From contig CBFHNR010000001.1 in the NCBI GenBank assembly GCA_965657215.1, positions 124,001-188,000 of the forward strand: a DNA stretch of 64,000 nucleotides, in the 5' to 3' direction. How positions within the stretch are numbered: position 1 is the first letter of the stretch; every line of letters starts with the position of its first letter. The position numbers and the translations under genes are program-made. Positions 16,265 through 23,502 of this stretch are shown here, one piece after another. Origin of the DNA: JAHEJA01 sp965657215 (GTDB lineage Bacteria; Pseudomonadota; Alphaproteobacteria; Rhodobacterales; Rhodobacteraceae). The notes below the pieces were generated by a model, which ran no database searches, was not told the DNA's origin, and saw only the letters and a program-made list of their open reading frames with translations.

Positions 16265-17461
16265 ATGACAGAGATATCGCGACCAGTAGTCCGGCTTCGG
16301 CCAACCGCAGCAGCCAAAGCAATCCGCCACGGCTTTCCTTGGGTCTATGACAATGAACTTGTTTTTGACCGCAGAACCAAAAAAATCCCAGATGGCACGA
16401 TTGTGACCTTGGAAGACAGCGACAGAAATCCATTGGGGACCGTTGCCTTTAATGCCACGTCGCGGATTACCTGCCGCATGTTGGACCAAGATGGCGAGGC
16501 TGACATCAACTATGATTGGATCGCTGCGCATTTGAAACGCGCACTGACCTTGCGGGAACGCATGTTCGATAAGCCGTTCTATCGTCTTGTCCACGCAGAA
16601 GCCGACGGATTTCCAGGCGTGATCATTGATCGCTTTGGCGATGTTGCGGTGCTTCAGCCAAATGCGGCTTGGGCGGATGCTTTGGTGGACGTGATTGTTC
16701 AGGCACTTGTTGATGTGACAGGCGTTAAAACGGTTATAAAAAACGCCTCTGGTCGCTCGCGTGCCTTGGAAGGCTTGGATGATGCGACAGCAATAGCATT
16801 TGGGGAGATGCCAAATGCGGCTATTCCCGTTGAGATGAATGGCGCGACCTATATGGCGGATGTCGCTGGGGGTCAGAAAACAGGCTTGTTCTTTGATCAA
16901 CGCCCGAACCACGCCTTTGCCGCGAGCCTCAGCCGTGATGCAGATGTCTTGGATGTCTTTTCCCATGTCGGCGGATTTTCCTTAGCAGCACTCAAGGCGG
17001 GGGCGAAATCTGCTTTGGCAGTGGATGGCTCTGCGCCAGCGCTTGCTTTGGCGGAACAAGGGGCTGAAGCGAGCGGCGTTGCAGATCGCTTTGCCACGCT
17101 CAAAGGCGATGCCTTTGATGTGCTGACCCAGCTTGGTGAAGAGGGGCGCAAATTTGACGTTGTGATTTGTGATCCACCTGCTTTTGCATCTTCGAAACCT
17201 GCGCTCGAGGCGGGATTGCGGGCCTATGAGCGCGTGGCGCGTTTGGCGGCGGATTTGGTTGCTGAGGGTGGTATTTTGGGGCTATGCTCTTGTTCGCACG
17301 CGGCGGGATTGGATAAATTCCGCACCGCGTCAGTACGTGGGATAGGACGGGCAGGGCGCTCTGCGGCCTTGATCCATACGGGATTTGCTGGACCTGATCA
17401 TCCGCTTCACCCACAATTGGCGCAAAGCGGATATCTTAAGTCGCTGTTTTTCCGTCTATGA
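16265..17461 (+). CDS. rlmI: RlmI-like class I rRNA (cytosine-C5) methyltransferase
   Basis: 398 residues. An N-terminal PUA domain (about 8-75, VVRLRPTAAAKAIRHGFPWVYDNE) is followed by the EEHEY-like linker and a Rossmann methyltransferase domain. SAM motif I appears as DVLDVFSHVGGFSLAALKAG, and the catalytic-loop motif is CDPPAFASSK. A C-terminal CSCSH segment carries the second conserved cysteine. E. coli RlmI makes m5C1962 in 23S rRNA; the same target is likely but not provable here. It is divergent from edd, and the downstream PIN gene starts inside its stop codon (ATGA, 4-bp overlap). Related family members of unknown target exist. Confidence 0.88.
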   Translation: MTEISRPVVRLRPTAAAKAIRHGFPWVYDNELVFDRRTKKIPDGTIVTLEDSDRNPLGTVAFNATSRITCRMLDQDGEADINYDWIAAHLKRALTLRERMFDKPFYRLVHAEADGFPGVIIDRFGDVAVLQPNAAWADALVDVIVQALVDVTGVKTVIKNASGRSRALEGLDDATAIAFGEMPNAAIPVEMNGATYMADVAGGQKTGLFFDQRPNHAFAASLSRDADVLDVFSHVGGFSLAALKAGAKSALAVDGSAPALALAEQGAEASGVADRFATLKGDAFDVLTQLGEEGRKFDVVICDPPAFASSKPALEAGLRAYERVARLAADLVAEGGILGLCSCSHAAGLDKFRTASVRGIGRAGRSAALIHTGFAGPDHPLHPQLAQSGYLKSLFFRL

Positions 17462-18009
17462 AGCTGTTGTTTGACACCTGTGTTTTGTATCCCACAGTCA
17501 TGCGGGATACATTAATGGGTGTCTGCCGCATTATGGATTGGACGCCTCTGTGGTCTGATCGCATATTAGAAGAATGGGCACGTGCGGCGCGCAAGATCGG
17601 ACCTTTGGGCGAAGATCAAGCGCGCGCAGAAATCGCGCTATTGAAGGCTGCTTGGCCAAATGCTTGCGTGAATTGGCCTGCATCCTTGGAAGCGCGGCTG
17701 TATCTACCAGATGAGGCGGATCGGCATGTGTTGGCCGCAGCCATTGCGGGATCAGCGGATCGCCTTGTCACAATGAATATCAAGGATTTCCCGCGCAACA
17801 CCCTTTGGGAAGAAGGGGTAGAGCGCTCTGGTCCCGATGAATTGATCATGAAGGCCTGGCCGCATCATTCAGATGCGATCAAAGCATTGGCTGCGGATAT
17901 GGTTGCCAAGGCCAGTGAGATGTCAGGCGAGGCTTGGACCGCGCGGGCCTTGTTTAAAAAGGCGCGATTGCCGCGGTTTGCCAAAGCTGTGAGCGCGGCA
18001 CTAGGCTGA
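17458..18009 (+). CDS. PIN-domain protein, RSP_2648 family
   Basis: 183 residues. The PIN fold begins MKLLFDTCVLYP with the first metal-binding Asp at D6, an acidic residue follows in RILEEWARAARK, and LPDEADRHVLAAAIAGSADRLVTMNIKDFP carries the later acidic residues (about 84-113). PIN domains are Mg-dependent ribonucleases. The C-terminal 60 residues form an extra helical part typical of the RSP_2648 family. The ATGA overlap with rlmI shows coupled translation. There is no adjoining small antitoxin gene, so this is probably not a VapBC toxin; a conserved role in rRNA or tRNA processing with RlmI is an attractive inference. Confidence 0.85.
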   Translation: MKLLFDTCVLYPTVMRDTLMGVCRIMDWTPLWSDRILEEWARAARKIGPLGEDQARAEIALLKAAWPNACVNWPASLEARLYLPDEADRHVLAAAIAGSADRLVTMNIKDFPRNTLWEEGVERSGPDELIMKAWPHHSDAIKALAADMVAKASEMSGEAWTARALFKKARLPRFAKAVSAALG

Positions 18010-18054
18010 TCCCGTGGGATTGCCTTCGGCGAGAGTATTTTTTCAAAGATGAAA
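18010..18054 (+). repeat. 3'-UTR repeat, copy 1 (degenerate hairpin)
   Basis: Contains AGAGTATTT-N3-CAAAGATGAAA at 18032-18054, identical to two other copies at about 46822 and 49922. It directly follows the PIN gene stop. The hairpin that precedes the motif in the other copies is poorly formed here (ATCC/GGAT around 18009-18020). Confidence 0.7.
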
Positions 18055-18060
18055 TTGAAT

Positions 18061-18087
18061 GAAAAAAGGCGCCCCGAGAGGCGCCTT
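18061..18087 (-). terminator. Rho-independent terminator of eno
   Basis: On the minus strand AAGGCGCC, a 6-nt loop and GGCGCCTT form a perfect 8-bp stem followed by a run of T. It begins 7 bp after the eno stop codon. Confidence 0.9.
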
Positions 18088-18093
18088 GATCAT

Positions 18094-19371
18094 TTATGTA
18101 CGTAGGACAGAGCGACCTGCGTAGAGGGCGGTTTCGCCCAATTGCTCTTCGATGCGGATCAATTGGTTGTATTTTGCCAATCTATCAGAGCGCGCAAGGG
18201 AGCCTGTTTTGATCTGACCACAGTTTGTTGCAACGGCGAGGTCGGCGATTGTGGCGTCTTCTGTTTCGCCTGAGCGGTGGCTCATGACATTGGTGAAGCG
18301 CGCACGATGCGCCATATCCACAGCTTTTAATGTTTCAGAGAGCGTTCCGATTTGGTTCACTTTGACCAACATGGAATTCGCGCTGCCTTGGGCAATCCCA
18401 TCTGCAAGGCGAATTGGGTTCGTCACAAAGAGATCATCACCCACCAATTGCACGCGATCCCCTATGGCGTTTGTGAGGGCTTTCCAGCCGTCCCAGTCAT
18501 CCTCGGCCATGCCATCTTCGATGGAGATGATCGGATAGTCATTGACCAATTCTGCAAGGTAGGCCACGTTTTCCTCAGAAGAAAGGGATTTTCCCTCGCC
18601 TTTGAGTTCGTATTTGCCATCGCGGTAGTATTCAGTCGACGCGCAATCCAGCGCAAGATAGATATCTTCGCCCGGTGTGTAGCCCGCTTTTTCAATGGAT
18701 TTCAGGATGAAGTCCAAGGCATCCCTTGTTGAGGACAAATTCGGGGCAAAGCCACCTTCGTCGCCAATGCCCGTTGACAGACCTGCGGCGGAGAGCTCTT
18801 TTTTCAATGTGTGGAACACTTCGGAGCCCATGCGTACAGCCTCGCGGATATTTGTCGCAGAGACGGGCATGATCATGAATTCTTGGATATCGATTGGGTT
18901 ATCCGCGTGTTCGCCGCCATTGATGATGTTCATCATTGGAACAGGAAGGACGCGTGCCGATGTGCCGCCGATATAGCGATAGAGCGGCTGACCTGAGAAA
19001 TCCGCGGCGGCTTTGGCAACAGCCATAGACACACCAAGGATCGCATTGGCCCCCAAGCGGCCCTTGTTCGCGGTTCCGTCCAATTCGATCATGGCCGCAT
19101 CTATGGCTTCTTGTTCGGTTGCATCAAATCCAAGCAGGGCTTCTGCGATTTCGCCATTTACAGCGGCAACAGCCTCTAGGGCACCCTTGCCCATGTAACG
19201 CGCTTTGTCGCCATCGCGCTTTTCAACGGCTTCATGCGCCCCAGTTGAGGCACCAGAAGGCACAGCAGCGCGGCCCATTGTGCCGTCTTCTAAGGTGACG
19301 TCAACTTCGACGGTTGGGTTGCCACGGCTGTCTAAAATTTCGCGGGCGTGGATATCAATGATCATACTCAT
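18094..19371 (-). CDS. eno: Enolase
   Basis: 425 residues, the usual bacterial length. N-terminal SRGNPTVEVDV (15-25) and loop PSGASTGAHEA (38-48) are intact, the Mg-binding and catalytic part includes IGDEGGFAPNL, SIEDGMAEDDWDGWK, GDDLFVTN, and the signature SMLVKVNQIGTLSET and MSHRSGETED follow. It converts 2-phosphoglycerate to phosphoenolpyruvate in the cytoplasm and is a usual member of the RNA degradosome in proteobacteria. It has its own terminator at 18061 and its own upstream LacI-type site at 19438, shared with edd-eda, which places lower glycolysis under the same control as the Entner-Doudoroff pathway. Confidence 0.97.
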   Translation of the reverse strand: MSMIIDIHAREILDSRGNPTVEVDVTLEDGTMGRAAVPSGASTGAHEAVEKRDGDKARYMGKGALEAVAAVNGEIAEALLGFDATEQEAIDAAMIELDGTANKGRLGANAILGVSMAVAKAAADFSGQPLYRYIGGTSARVLPVPMMNIINGGEHADNPIDIQEFMIMPVSATNIREAVRMGSEVFHTLKKELSAAGLSTGIGDEGGFAPNLSSTRDALDFILKSIEKAGYTPGEDIYLALDCASTEYYRDGKYELKGEGKSLSSEENVAYLAELVNDYPIISIEDGMAEDDWDGWKALTNAIGDRVQLVGDDLFVTNPIRLADGIAQGSANSMLVKVNQIGTLSETLKAVDMAHRARFTNVMSHRSGETEDATIADLAVATNCGQIKTGSLARSDRLAKYNQLIRIEEQLGETALYAGRSVLRT

Positions 19372-19437
19372 GGACGGGTCCTATCGGTTAATTTCTGCGG
19401 TTGCATAACACGGGTTGTCCTAAATTGGAACAGTATT

Positions 19438-19451
19438 TGTTAGCGGTAACA
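19438..19451. promoter_or_regulatory. LacI-type operator upstream of eno
   Basis: TGTTAGCGGTAACA, TGTTA/TAACA arms around GCGG, 67 bp before the eno start codon. It matches the edd-eda site except one base in the right half and the last base. It lies between eno and the DMT transporter gene stop region. Confidence 0.6.
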
Positions 19452-19491
19452 TAAATGATAGCGCAAGCATTGCTGTGGCGGAATGACGCGG

Positions 19492-20361
19492 CTAAGGGGC
19501 CTGCGTTTTGAGCTTGCGTTCACGCATCAAAGTGTAGAGCCCAGAGAGGACAACAATCAACGCCCCAAAGAGCGTGATGGCATCAGGTCGTTCGCCCAAA
19601 AACATCATCGACAGCAAAACGGCGAACAAAAGCCGCATATAGCGGAACGGGGTCACAACAGATACGTCACCGACGCGCATCGCCAAGACGATAAGGTAAT
19701 AGGCAAATGTTCCTGTCAGAATGGCACAGAGGAAAAACCAAGCACCGGACGGAGTGACGGCGCGCAGCGTTGGATCAAAGGCCAAACAGATAAAGCCAGC
19801 AGAGCCCATCGCGCCAAATCCATAGATTGAGACGGTCAAAGAATTCATGCTTCCTTGCATGCGACGCGTCGCCAAGTCGCGGGTAGACAAAAAGAGCACG
19901 CAAATCACAGCAAAGAGCGAGGCAGGTTCAAATCCATCAAAACCCGGCCGGATAATGATCAACACCCCGATGAAGCCGATTAAAATGGCGAGCCAACGTC
20001 GCCAGCCCACGCTTTCTTTGAACATTAAAGCCGCCCCGAAGGTCACAACCAACGGCATCACTTGGATGATTGAAGAGAGAAGGGTGAGCGGGATCGACAC
20101 AATTGCCAGCATAAAGAAAACCGCGCCAAACAAATCAGAGAGCGTGCGAATAATCACAGGTTTTTGCCAAAGCTCAGGTGTGTAAAGCGGGGCATTCATC
20201 GCCTTGGCCACCCCCATAAACACCAATGCGCCGCCAAATCCGACGATCAACAAAATTTGGGCGGGCCCGTGATTTATACTTAGAAATTTGATAAAAACAT
20301 CTTCAATCGCAAAGAGCGCCATTGAAAATGTCATCAAAACGATGCCGCGAAAATTATCCAT
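19492..20361 (-). CDS. DMT-superfamily (EamA) exporter
   Basis: 289 residues with ten hydrophobic segments in two EamA repeats: the first opens GIVLMTFSMALFAIEDVFIKFL (about 5-26), the second SLFAVICVLFLSTRDLATRRM (about 148-168). The family exports amino acids, metabolites or nucleotide sugars through the inner membrane. The substrate is unknown. It ends with a basic cytoplasmic tail RERKLKTQAP. The gene stands alone, 55 bp before the fur gene start region on the same strand (fur stop at 20417). A second, unrelated DMT transporter is encoded at 22544. Confidence 0.88.
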   Translation of the reverse strand: MDNFRGIVLMTFSMALFAIEDVFIKFLSINHGPAQILLIVGFGGALVFMGVAKAMNAPLYTPELWQKPVIIRTLSDLFGAVFFMLAIVSIPLTLLSSIIQVMPLVVTFGAALMFKESVGWRRWLAILIGFIGVLIIIRPGFDGFEPASLFAVICVLFLSTRDLATRRMQGSMNSLTVSIYGFGAMGSAGFICLAFDPTLRAVTPSGAWFFLCAILTGTFAYYLIVLAMRVGDVSVVTPFRYMRLLFAVLLSMMFLGERPDAITLFGALIVVLSGLYTLMRERKLKTQAP

Positions 20362-20416
20362 AAATCACCAGTTGTTGCTAAAACTGTCTCTGCCTGCGGC
20401 TGGCAAAAGTCAAGCG

Positions 20417-20827
20417 TCACTTTTTGATGGGAACGCCATAAAGCTCAAGCTTGTGGCCAATCAATTTATAGCCCAGTTTTTCGGCGATTTTTTCCTGAAG
20501 CGCTTCGATTTCGGTATCAACGAATTCGATCACTTCGCCTGAATTCATGTCGATCAAATGATCATGATGTTCCCGCTCTGCGTCCTCATACCGCGCGCGC
20601 CCATCGCCAAATTCTAGCTTGTCCAAGATGCCAGCTTCTTCAAACAATTTAACTGTCCGATAGACTGTTGCAATCGAAATTGAGGCATCCTGAGCTGAGG
20701 CGCGGGCGTAGAGCTCTTCTACGTCGGGGTGATCGTCTGAGGCTTCTAAGATGTGAGCGATTGTTTTGCGCTGATTGGTCATGCGCAAACCATTGCGTTC
20801 GCATCTTGTTAGGATTGTATCTGACAT
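20417..20827 (-). CDS. fur: Fur-family metalloregulator (Fur/Mur type)
   Basis: 136 residues from ATG 20827 with AAGG 6 bp upstream; the longer frame to 20929 crosses the promoter. Winged-helix domain about 5-80 (LRMTNQRKTIAHIL... SIATVYRTVKLFEEAGIL), dimerisation/metal domain with EREHHDHLIDMNSGEVIEF (about 88-106) and GHKLELYGVP. The HHDHLI metal site fits Fur/Mur rather than Irr, and no C-terminal CxxC zinc pair is seen. In Rhodobacterales Fur/Mur proteins mainly repress manganese uptake, with some iron function. Whether it binds Mn or Fe cannot be read. A 17-bp dyad lies upstream at 20895 and could be autoregulatory. Confidence 0.9.
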   Translation of the reverse strand: MSDTILTRCERNGLRMTNQRKTIAHILEASDDHPDVEELYARASAQDASISIATVYRTVKLFEEAGILDKLEFGDGRARYEDAEREHHDHLIDMNSGEVIEFVDTEIEALQEKIAEKLGYKLIGHKLELYGVPIKK

Positions 20828-20894
20828 GTTGGGCCTTGGAAACTTGGATCGCGTGTACATTAACGGCCCTCGTGGGGGAAATGCAATGGCTTGA

Positions 20895-20911
20895 CTTATC
20901 CGCCAGATAAG
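20895..20911. promoter_or_regulatory. Inverted repeat in the fur/helicase intergenic region
   Basis: CTTATC-N5-GATAAG, perfect 6-bp arms, embedded in a possible plus-strand promoter (TTGACT at 20891). It lies 68 bp upstream of the fur start and 195 bp upstream of the DEAD-box helicase start. It does not resemble a classical Fur box. Operator identity is a guess. Confidence 0.35.
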
Positions 20912-21067
20912 AGCATTAGACGTTTTCAAACATTCGTCTGGCTGCGTGAGTTCAGGCTATTCGGAGCATGAGAGGGATCATATCCCATAGTCTTAGCAGC
21001 TCCCAAAGACGAGTTTGTATAATCCCACCTCTCACGCATGGGTCCAAATGTGCTGCGCTTGCGGCAT

Positions 21068-21094
21068 GCATATCTATATGCCCTCGCTCGAGGG
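21068..21094 (+). promoter_or_regulatory. Tandem hairpins just ahead of the helicase ribosome-binding site
   Basis: GCATA-TCTA-TATGC (21068-21081) is followed at once by CCCTC-GCTC-GAGGG (21081-21094), and AAAGGA, the Shine-Dalgarno site, begins 1 bp later. A further small dyad GGGAT/ATCCC lies at about 20971-20983. Stacked hairpins in the leader of an RNA helicase gene suggest temperature- or feedback-dependent translation (inference). Confidence 0.4.
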
Positions 21095-21105
21095 AAAGGA
21101 CGACT

Positions 21106-22410
21106 ATGAGTTTATTTAAAGAAATGGGTTTGCCCAAGGCTTTGTTGACACGAATTTCCAACATGGGCCTTGTTGATCCCACACCAATTCAATCCCACGC
21201 TATTCCAGTGGCCTTGCAAGGCACGGATGTCATGGGTTTGGCGCAAACAGGAACAGGGAAAACTGCCGCATTCGGTATTCCTCTTGTTGCAAAAATGATG
21301 GAATTTTCTGGCAAGCCCAATCCCAAGGCCGTGCGCGGCTTGATTTTGGCCCCCACGCGAGAATTGGCCAAACAGATTAGCGATACAATCCGCGAATTGG
21401 TCAAGGGCACTCCGCTCAAGATCGGGTTGGTTGTTGGCGGCGCCTCTATTAACGCACAGATCCAACGCATCGCACGCGGTACGGATATTTTGGTGGCAAC
21501 ACCGGGTCGTTTGATCGATCTTATGGAACGTCGCGCCATTAACCTTAATGAAACCAAATTCTTGGTGTTGGACGAAGCGGATCAAATGTTGGATCTCGGC
21601 TTTATCCATGCATTGCGCACGATTTCAACGGCCTTGCCCGAAGACCGCCAAACAATGGTTTTCTCGGCGACAATGCCGAAACAGATGAACGAGCTTGCCA
21701 ATAGCTATCTGAAATCCCCAAAACGGATCGAGGTGAACCCCGTTGGCAAAGCGGCTGATAAAATCGAACAATCGGTTCACTTTATCGCCAAGGCGGAAAA
21801 GCCAAGCTACCTTGTTGAACAGCTCAGCAAGCACAAAGATCAACAATCTATCGTGTTCTGTCGCACCAAACACGGCGCGAGCAAGTTGGCCAAATTCCTA
21901 AGCAACAAAGGCTTTGCCGTGGACGATATTCATGGCAACAAATCCCAAGGTCAGCGCACACGCGCCATTACAGCGATGCAAAATGGCGATATCATGGTTC
22001 TGGTTGCGACCGATGTGGCGGCACGTGGATTGGACATTCCTGCCGTTCGGTATGTCTATAACTATGAGCTTCCCAATGTTCCTGAAAACTATGTGCACCG
22101 TATTGGGCGGACGGCCCGCGCAGGGGCCGAGGGGATCGCAATCGCGTTTTGCTCTCCTGAGGAAATGGGCGAATTGATTGACGTGCAAAAAGTCATGAAA
22201 GTCAAAATTCCTGTCGGCTATGGCCGTCCTTGGGAAATCGAAGATGCCCCACCTAAAAAATCAGGTGGCGGAAACCGTGGCAAAGGCAAGCCGCGCGGTC
22301 GCTCTGGTCCACCGCGCGCGGGCAATGCTGAGGGCGGACGCCCCGCACCGACAGGCGCACAAAAAGCCCGCCAACGCAAGCGCAACAAACCAGCGCGCAG
22401 CGCAGCATAA
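21106..22410 (+). CDS. DEAD-box ATP-dependent RNA helicase (RhlE-like)
   Basis: 434 residues from ATG 21106, preceded by AAAGGA 5 bp upstream. All motifs are seen: Q-motif PTPIQSHAIPVALQG, Walker A AQTGTGKTAAF, PTRELAKQI, VATPGR, DEAD (LVLDEADQMLD), SAT, and in the second RecA domain IVFCRT, ATDVAARGLD and HRIGRTARAG. The last 60 residues are Gly/Arg/Lys/Pro-rich and disordered, typical of RhlE-like proteins binding structured RNA or ribosomal precursors. A long leader with hairpins and a strong terminator bracket it, so it is monocistronic. Cold induction is common in this family but not shown here. Confidence 0.92.
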   Translation: MSLFKEMGLPKALLTRISNMGLVDPTPIQSHAIPVALQGTDVMGLAQTGTGKTAAFGIPLVAKMMEFSGKPNPKAVRGLILAPTRELAKQISDTIRELVKGTPLKIGLVVGGASINAQIQRIARGTDILVATPGRLIDLMERRAINLNETKFLVLDEADQMLDLGFIHALRTISTALPEDRQTMVFSATMPKQMNELANSYLKSPKRIEVNPVGKAADKIEQSVHFIAKAEKPSYLVEQLSKHKDQQSIVFCRTKHGASKLAKFLSNKGFAVDDIHGNKSQGQRTRAITAMQNGDIMVLVATDVAARGLDIPAVRYVYNYELPNVPENYVHRIGRTARAGAEGIAIAFCSPEEMGELIDVQKVMKVKIPVGYGRPWEIEDAPPKKSGGGNRGKGKPRGRSGPPRAGNAEGGRPAPTGAQKARQRKRNKPARSAA

Positions 22411-22413
22411 AGC

Positions 22414-22443
22414 AAAAGGCAGTCCCACAGGGGCTGCCTTTTT
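22414..22443 (+). terminator. Terminator of the DEAD-box helicase gene
   Basis: AAAGGCAG at 22415-22422 pairs with CTGCCTTT at 22434-22441, with TCCC/GGGG extending the stem, then a T run. It begins 4 bp behind the stop codon. Confidence 0.88.
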
Positions 22444-22543
22444 CAATAAGGTCAAGCTGCCTGACCTGGCGGGTTAATGGAACCTTCATCAAATCTGCGT
22501 GCGACACCTTGCACCTTCGTCAGAAATGTCGTTGGGTCGCGCC

Positions 22544-23425
22544 ATGAGTGAGCGCAAATCATATATTGATGGCCAAGGAGCCATTCTCTTGATCGGATTT
22601 TCCCTGTTATTGGGATTCAATCAAGTCGTCATCAAAGTCAGCAATGGCGGGTTTCAACCTGTGTTTCAGGCAGGCGTGCGCTCTTCCTTGGCGCTTGTGT
22701 TTCTTGCGCTTTGGATGTGGTGGCGTGCAATTCCCCTCATGCCAAGGAGCACCAATTTTCTACCCGGTCTCCTTGTCGGTCTCCTTTTCTCGTTTGAATT
22801 CATATGCTTGTTCGTCGCGCTTGATTACACATCAATCGCACGCTCTAGCATCATGTTTTACTCCATGCCCGTCTGGTTGGCGATTGCCGCCCATTTTGTG
22901 TTGCCCAATGAACGCCTCACAGCTCTGCGATCCCTCGGCCTATTGTTGGCGATGGTGGGCATGATTTGGTCACTGGGTTCGGGGCTTTTGATAGACGGAG
23001 GGAGCATCACAGGCGATCTCTTGGCGCTCTTATCTGCATTTGGATGGGGGGCGATTGCTCTGACGGTTCGGCTTTCAAGCCTATCGCGCGAGCGGGCTGA
23101 AACCCAGCTCTTTATACAATTGCTGATTTCCGCGCCGGTCTTGCTGATTGCTTCGCTCTGGTTTGGCGATTGGCTGCGCGAGCCCACATATATCAGCTAT
23201 GCAGCCTTGCTCTTTCAGGCCTTGGTCATCGCCTTCTTTGCCTTTCTTTTGTGGTTTTGGATCATGACCATCTATCCCGCCTCTGGCGTCGCTTCCTTTA
23301 GCTTTCTAAGCCCAATCTTTAGCGTCGCCCTTGGTTGGTTGATCTTGGGAGAGGGGATAAGCTTTAACCTCGTCGGAGCGCTGGCCTGTGTCGCGCTTGG
23401 CCTTGTTTTGATCAATAGGAAATAG
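22544..23425 (+). CDS. DMT-superfamily (EamA) transporter
   Basis: 293 residues from ATG 22544; ATG 22526 and GTG 22499 are alternative in-frame starts and none has a clear Shine-Dalgarno site. Ten hydrophobic segments in two EamA domains, the first beginning GAILLIGFSLLLGFNQVVIKV, the second SITGDLLALLSAFGWGAIALTVRL. It is likely an inner-membrane metabolite exporter of unknown substrate. It shares little with the DMT protein at 19492 beyond the fold. The gene is convergent with selO, with a 77-bp gap that shows no clear terminator. Confidence 0.86.
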   Translation: MSERKSYIDGQGAILLIGFSLLLGFNQVVIKVSNGGFQPVFQAGVRSSLALVFLALWMWWRAIPLMPRSTNFLPGLLVGLLFSFEFICLFVALDYTSIARSSIMFYSMPVWLAIAAHFVLPNERLTALRSLGLLLAMVGMIWSLGSGLLIDGGSITGDLLALLSAFGWGAIALTVRLSSLSRERAETQLFIQLLISAPVLLIASLWFGDWLREPTYISYAALLFQALVIAFFAFLLWFWIMTIYPASGVASFSFLSPIFSVALGWLILGEGISFNLVGALACVALGLVLINRK

Positions 23426-23502
23426 CGGTCAAAGACTCTCTTCTTCGCTTGCCTAGAGCCGCACCAATCCGTGAGTATGGCATCGAAACCATCCTTACAT
23501 AA

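Noticed and set aside
16163..16966. A 267-codon open frame on the minus strand opposite rlmI
   Set aside because: Antisense to a well-supported methyltransferase; composition is unlike a real protein and the edd promoter lies just beyond its end.
17458..18009. VapC toxin of a toxin-antitoxin system
   Set aside because: No small antitoxin gene upstream; the gene directly overlaps rlmI and is longer than typical VapC.
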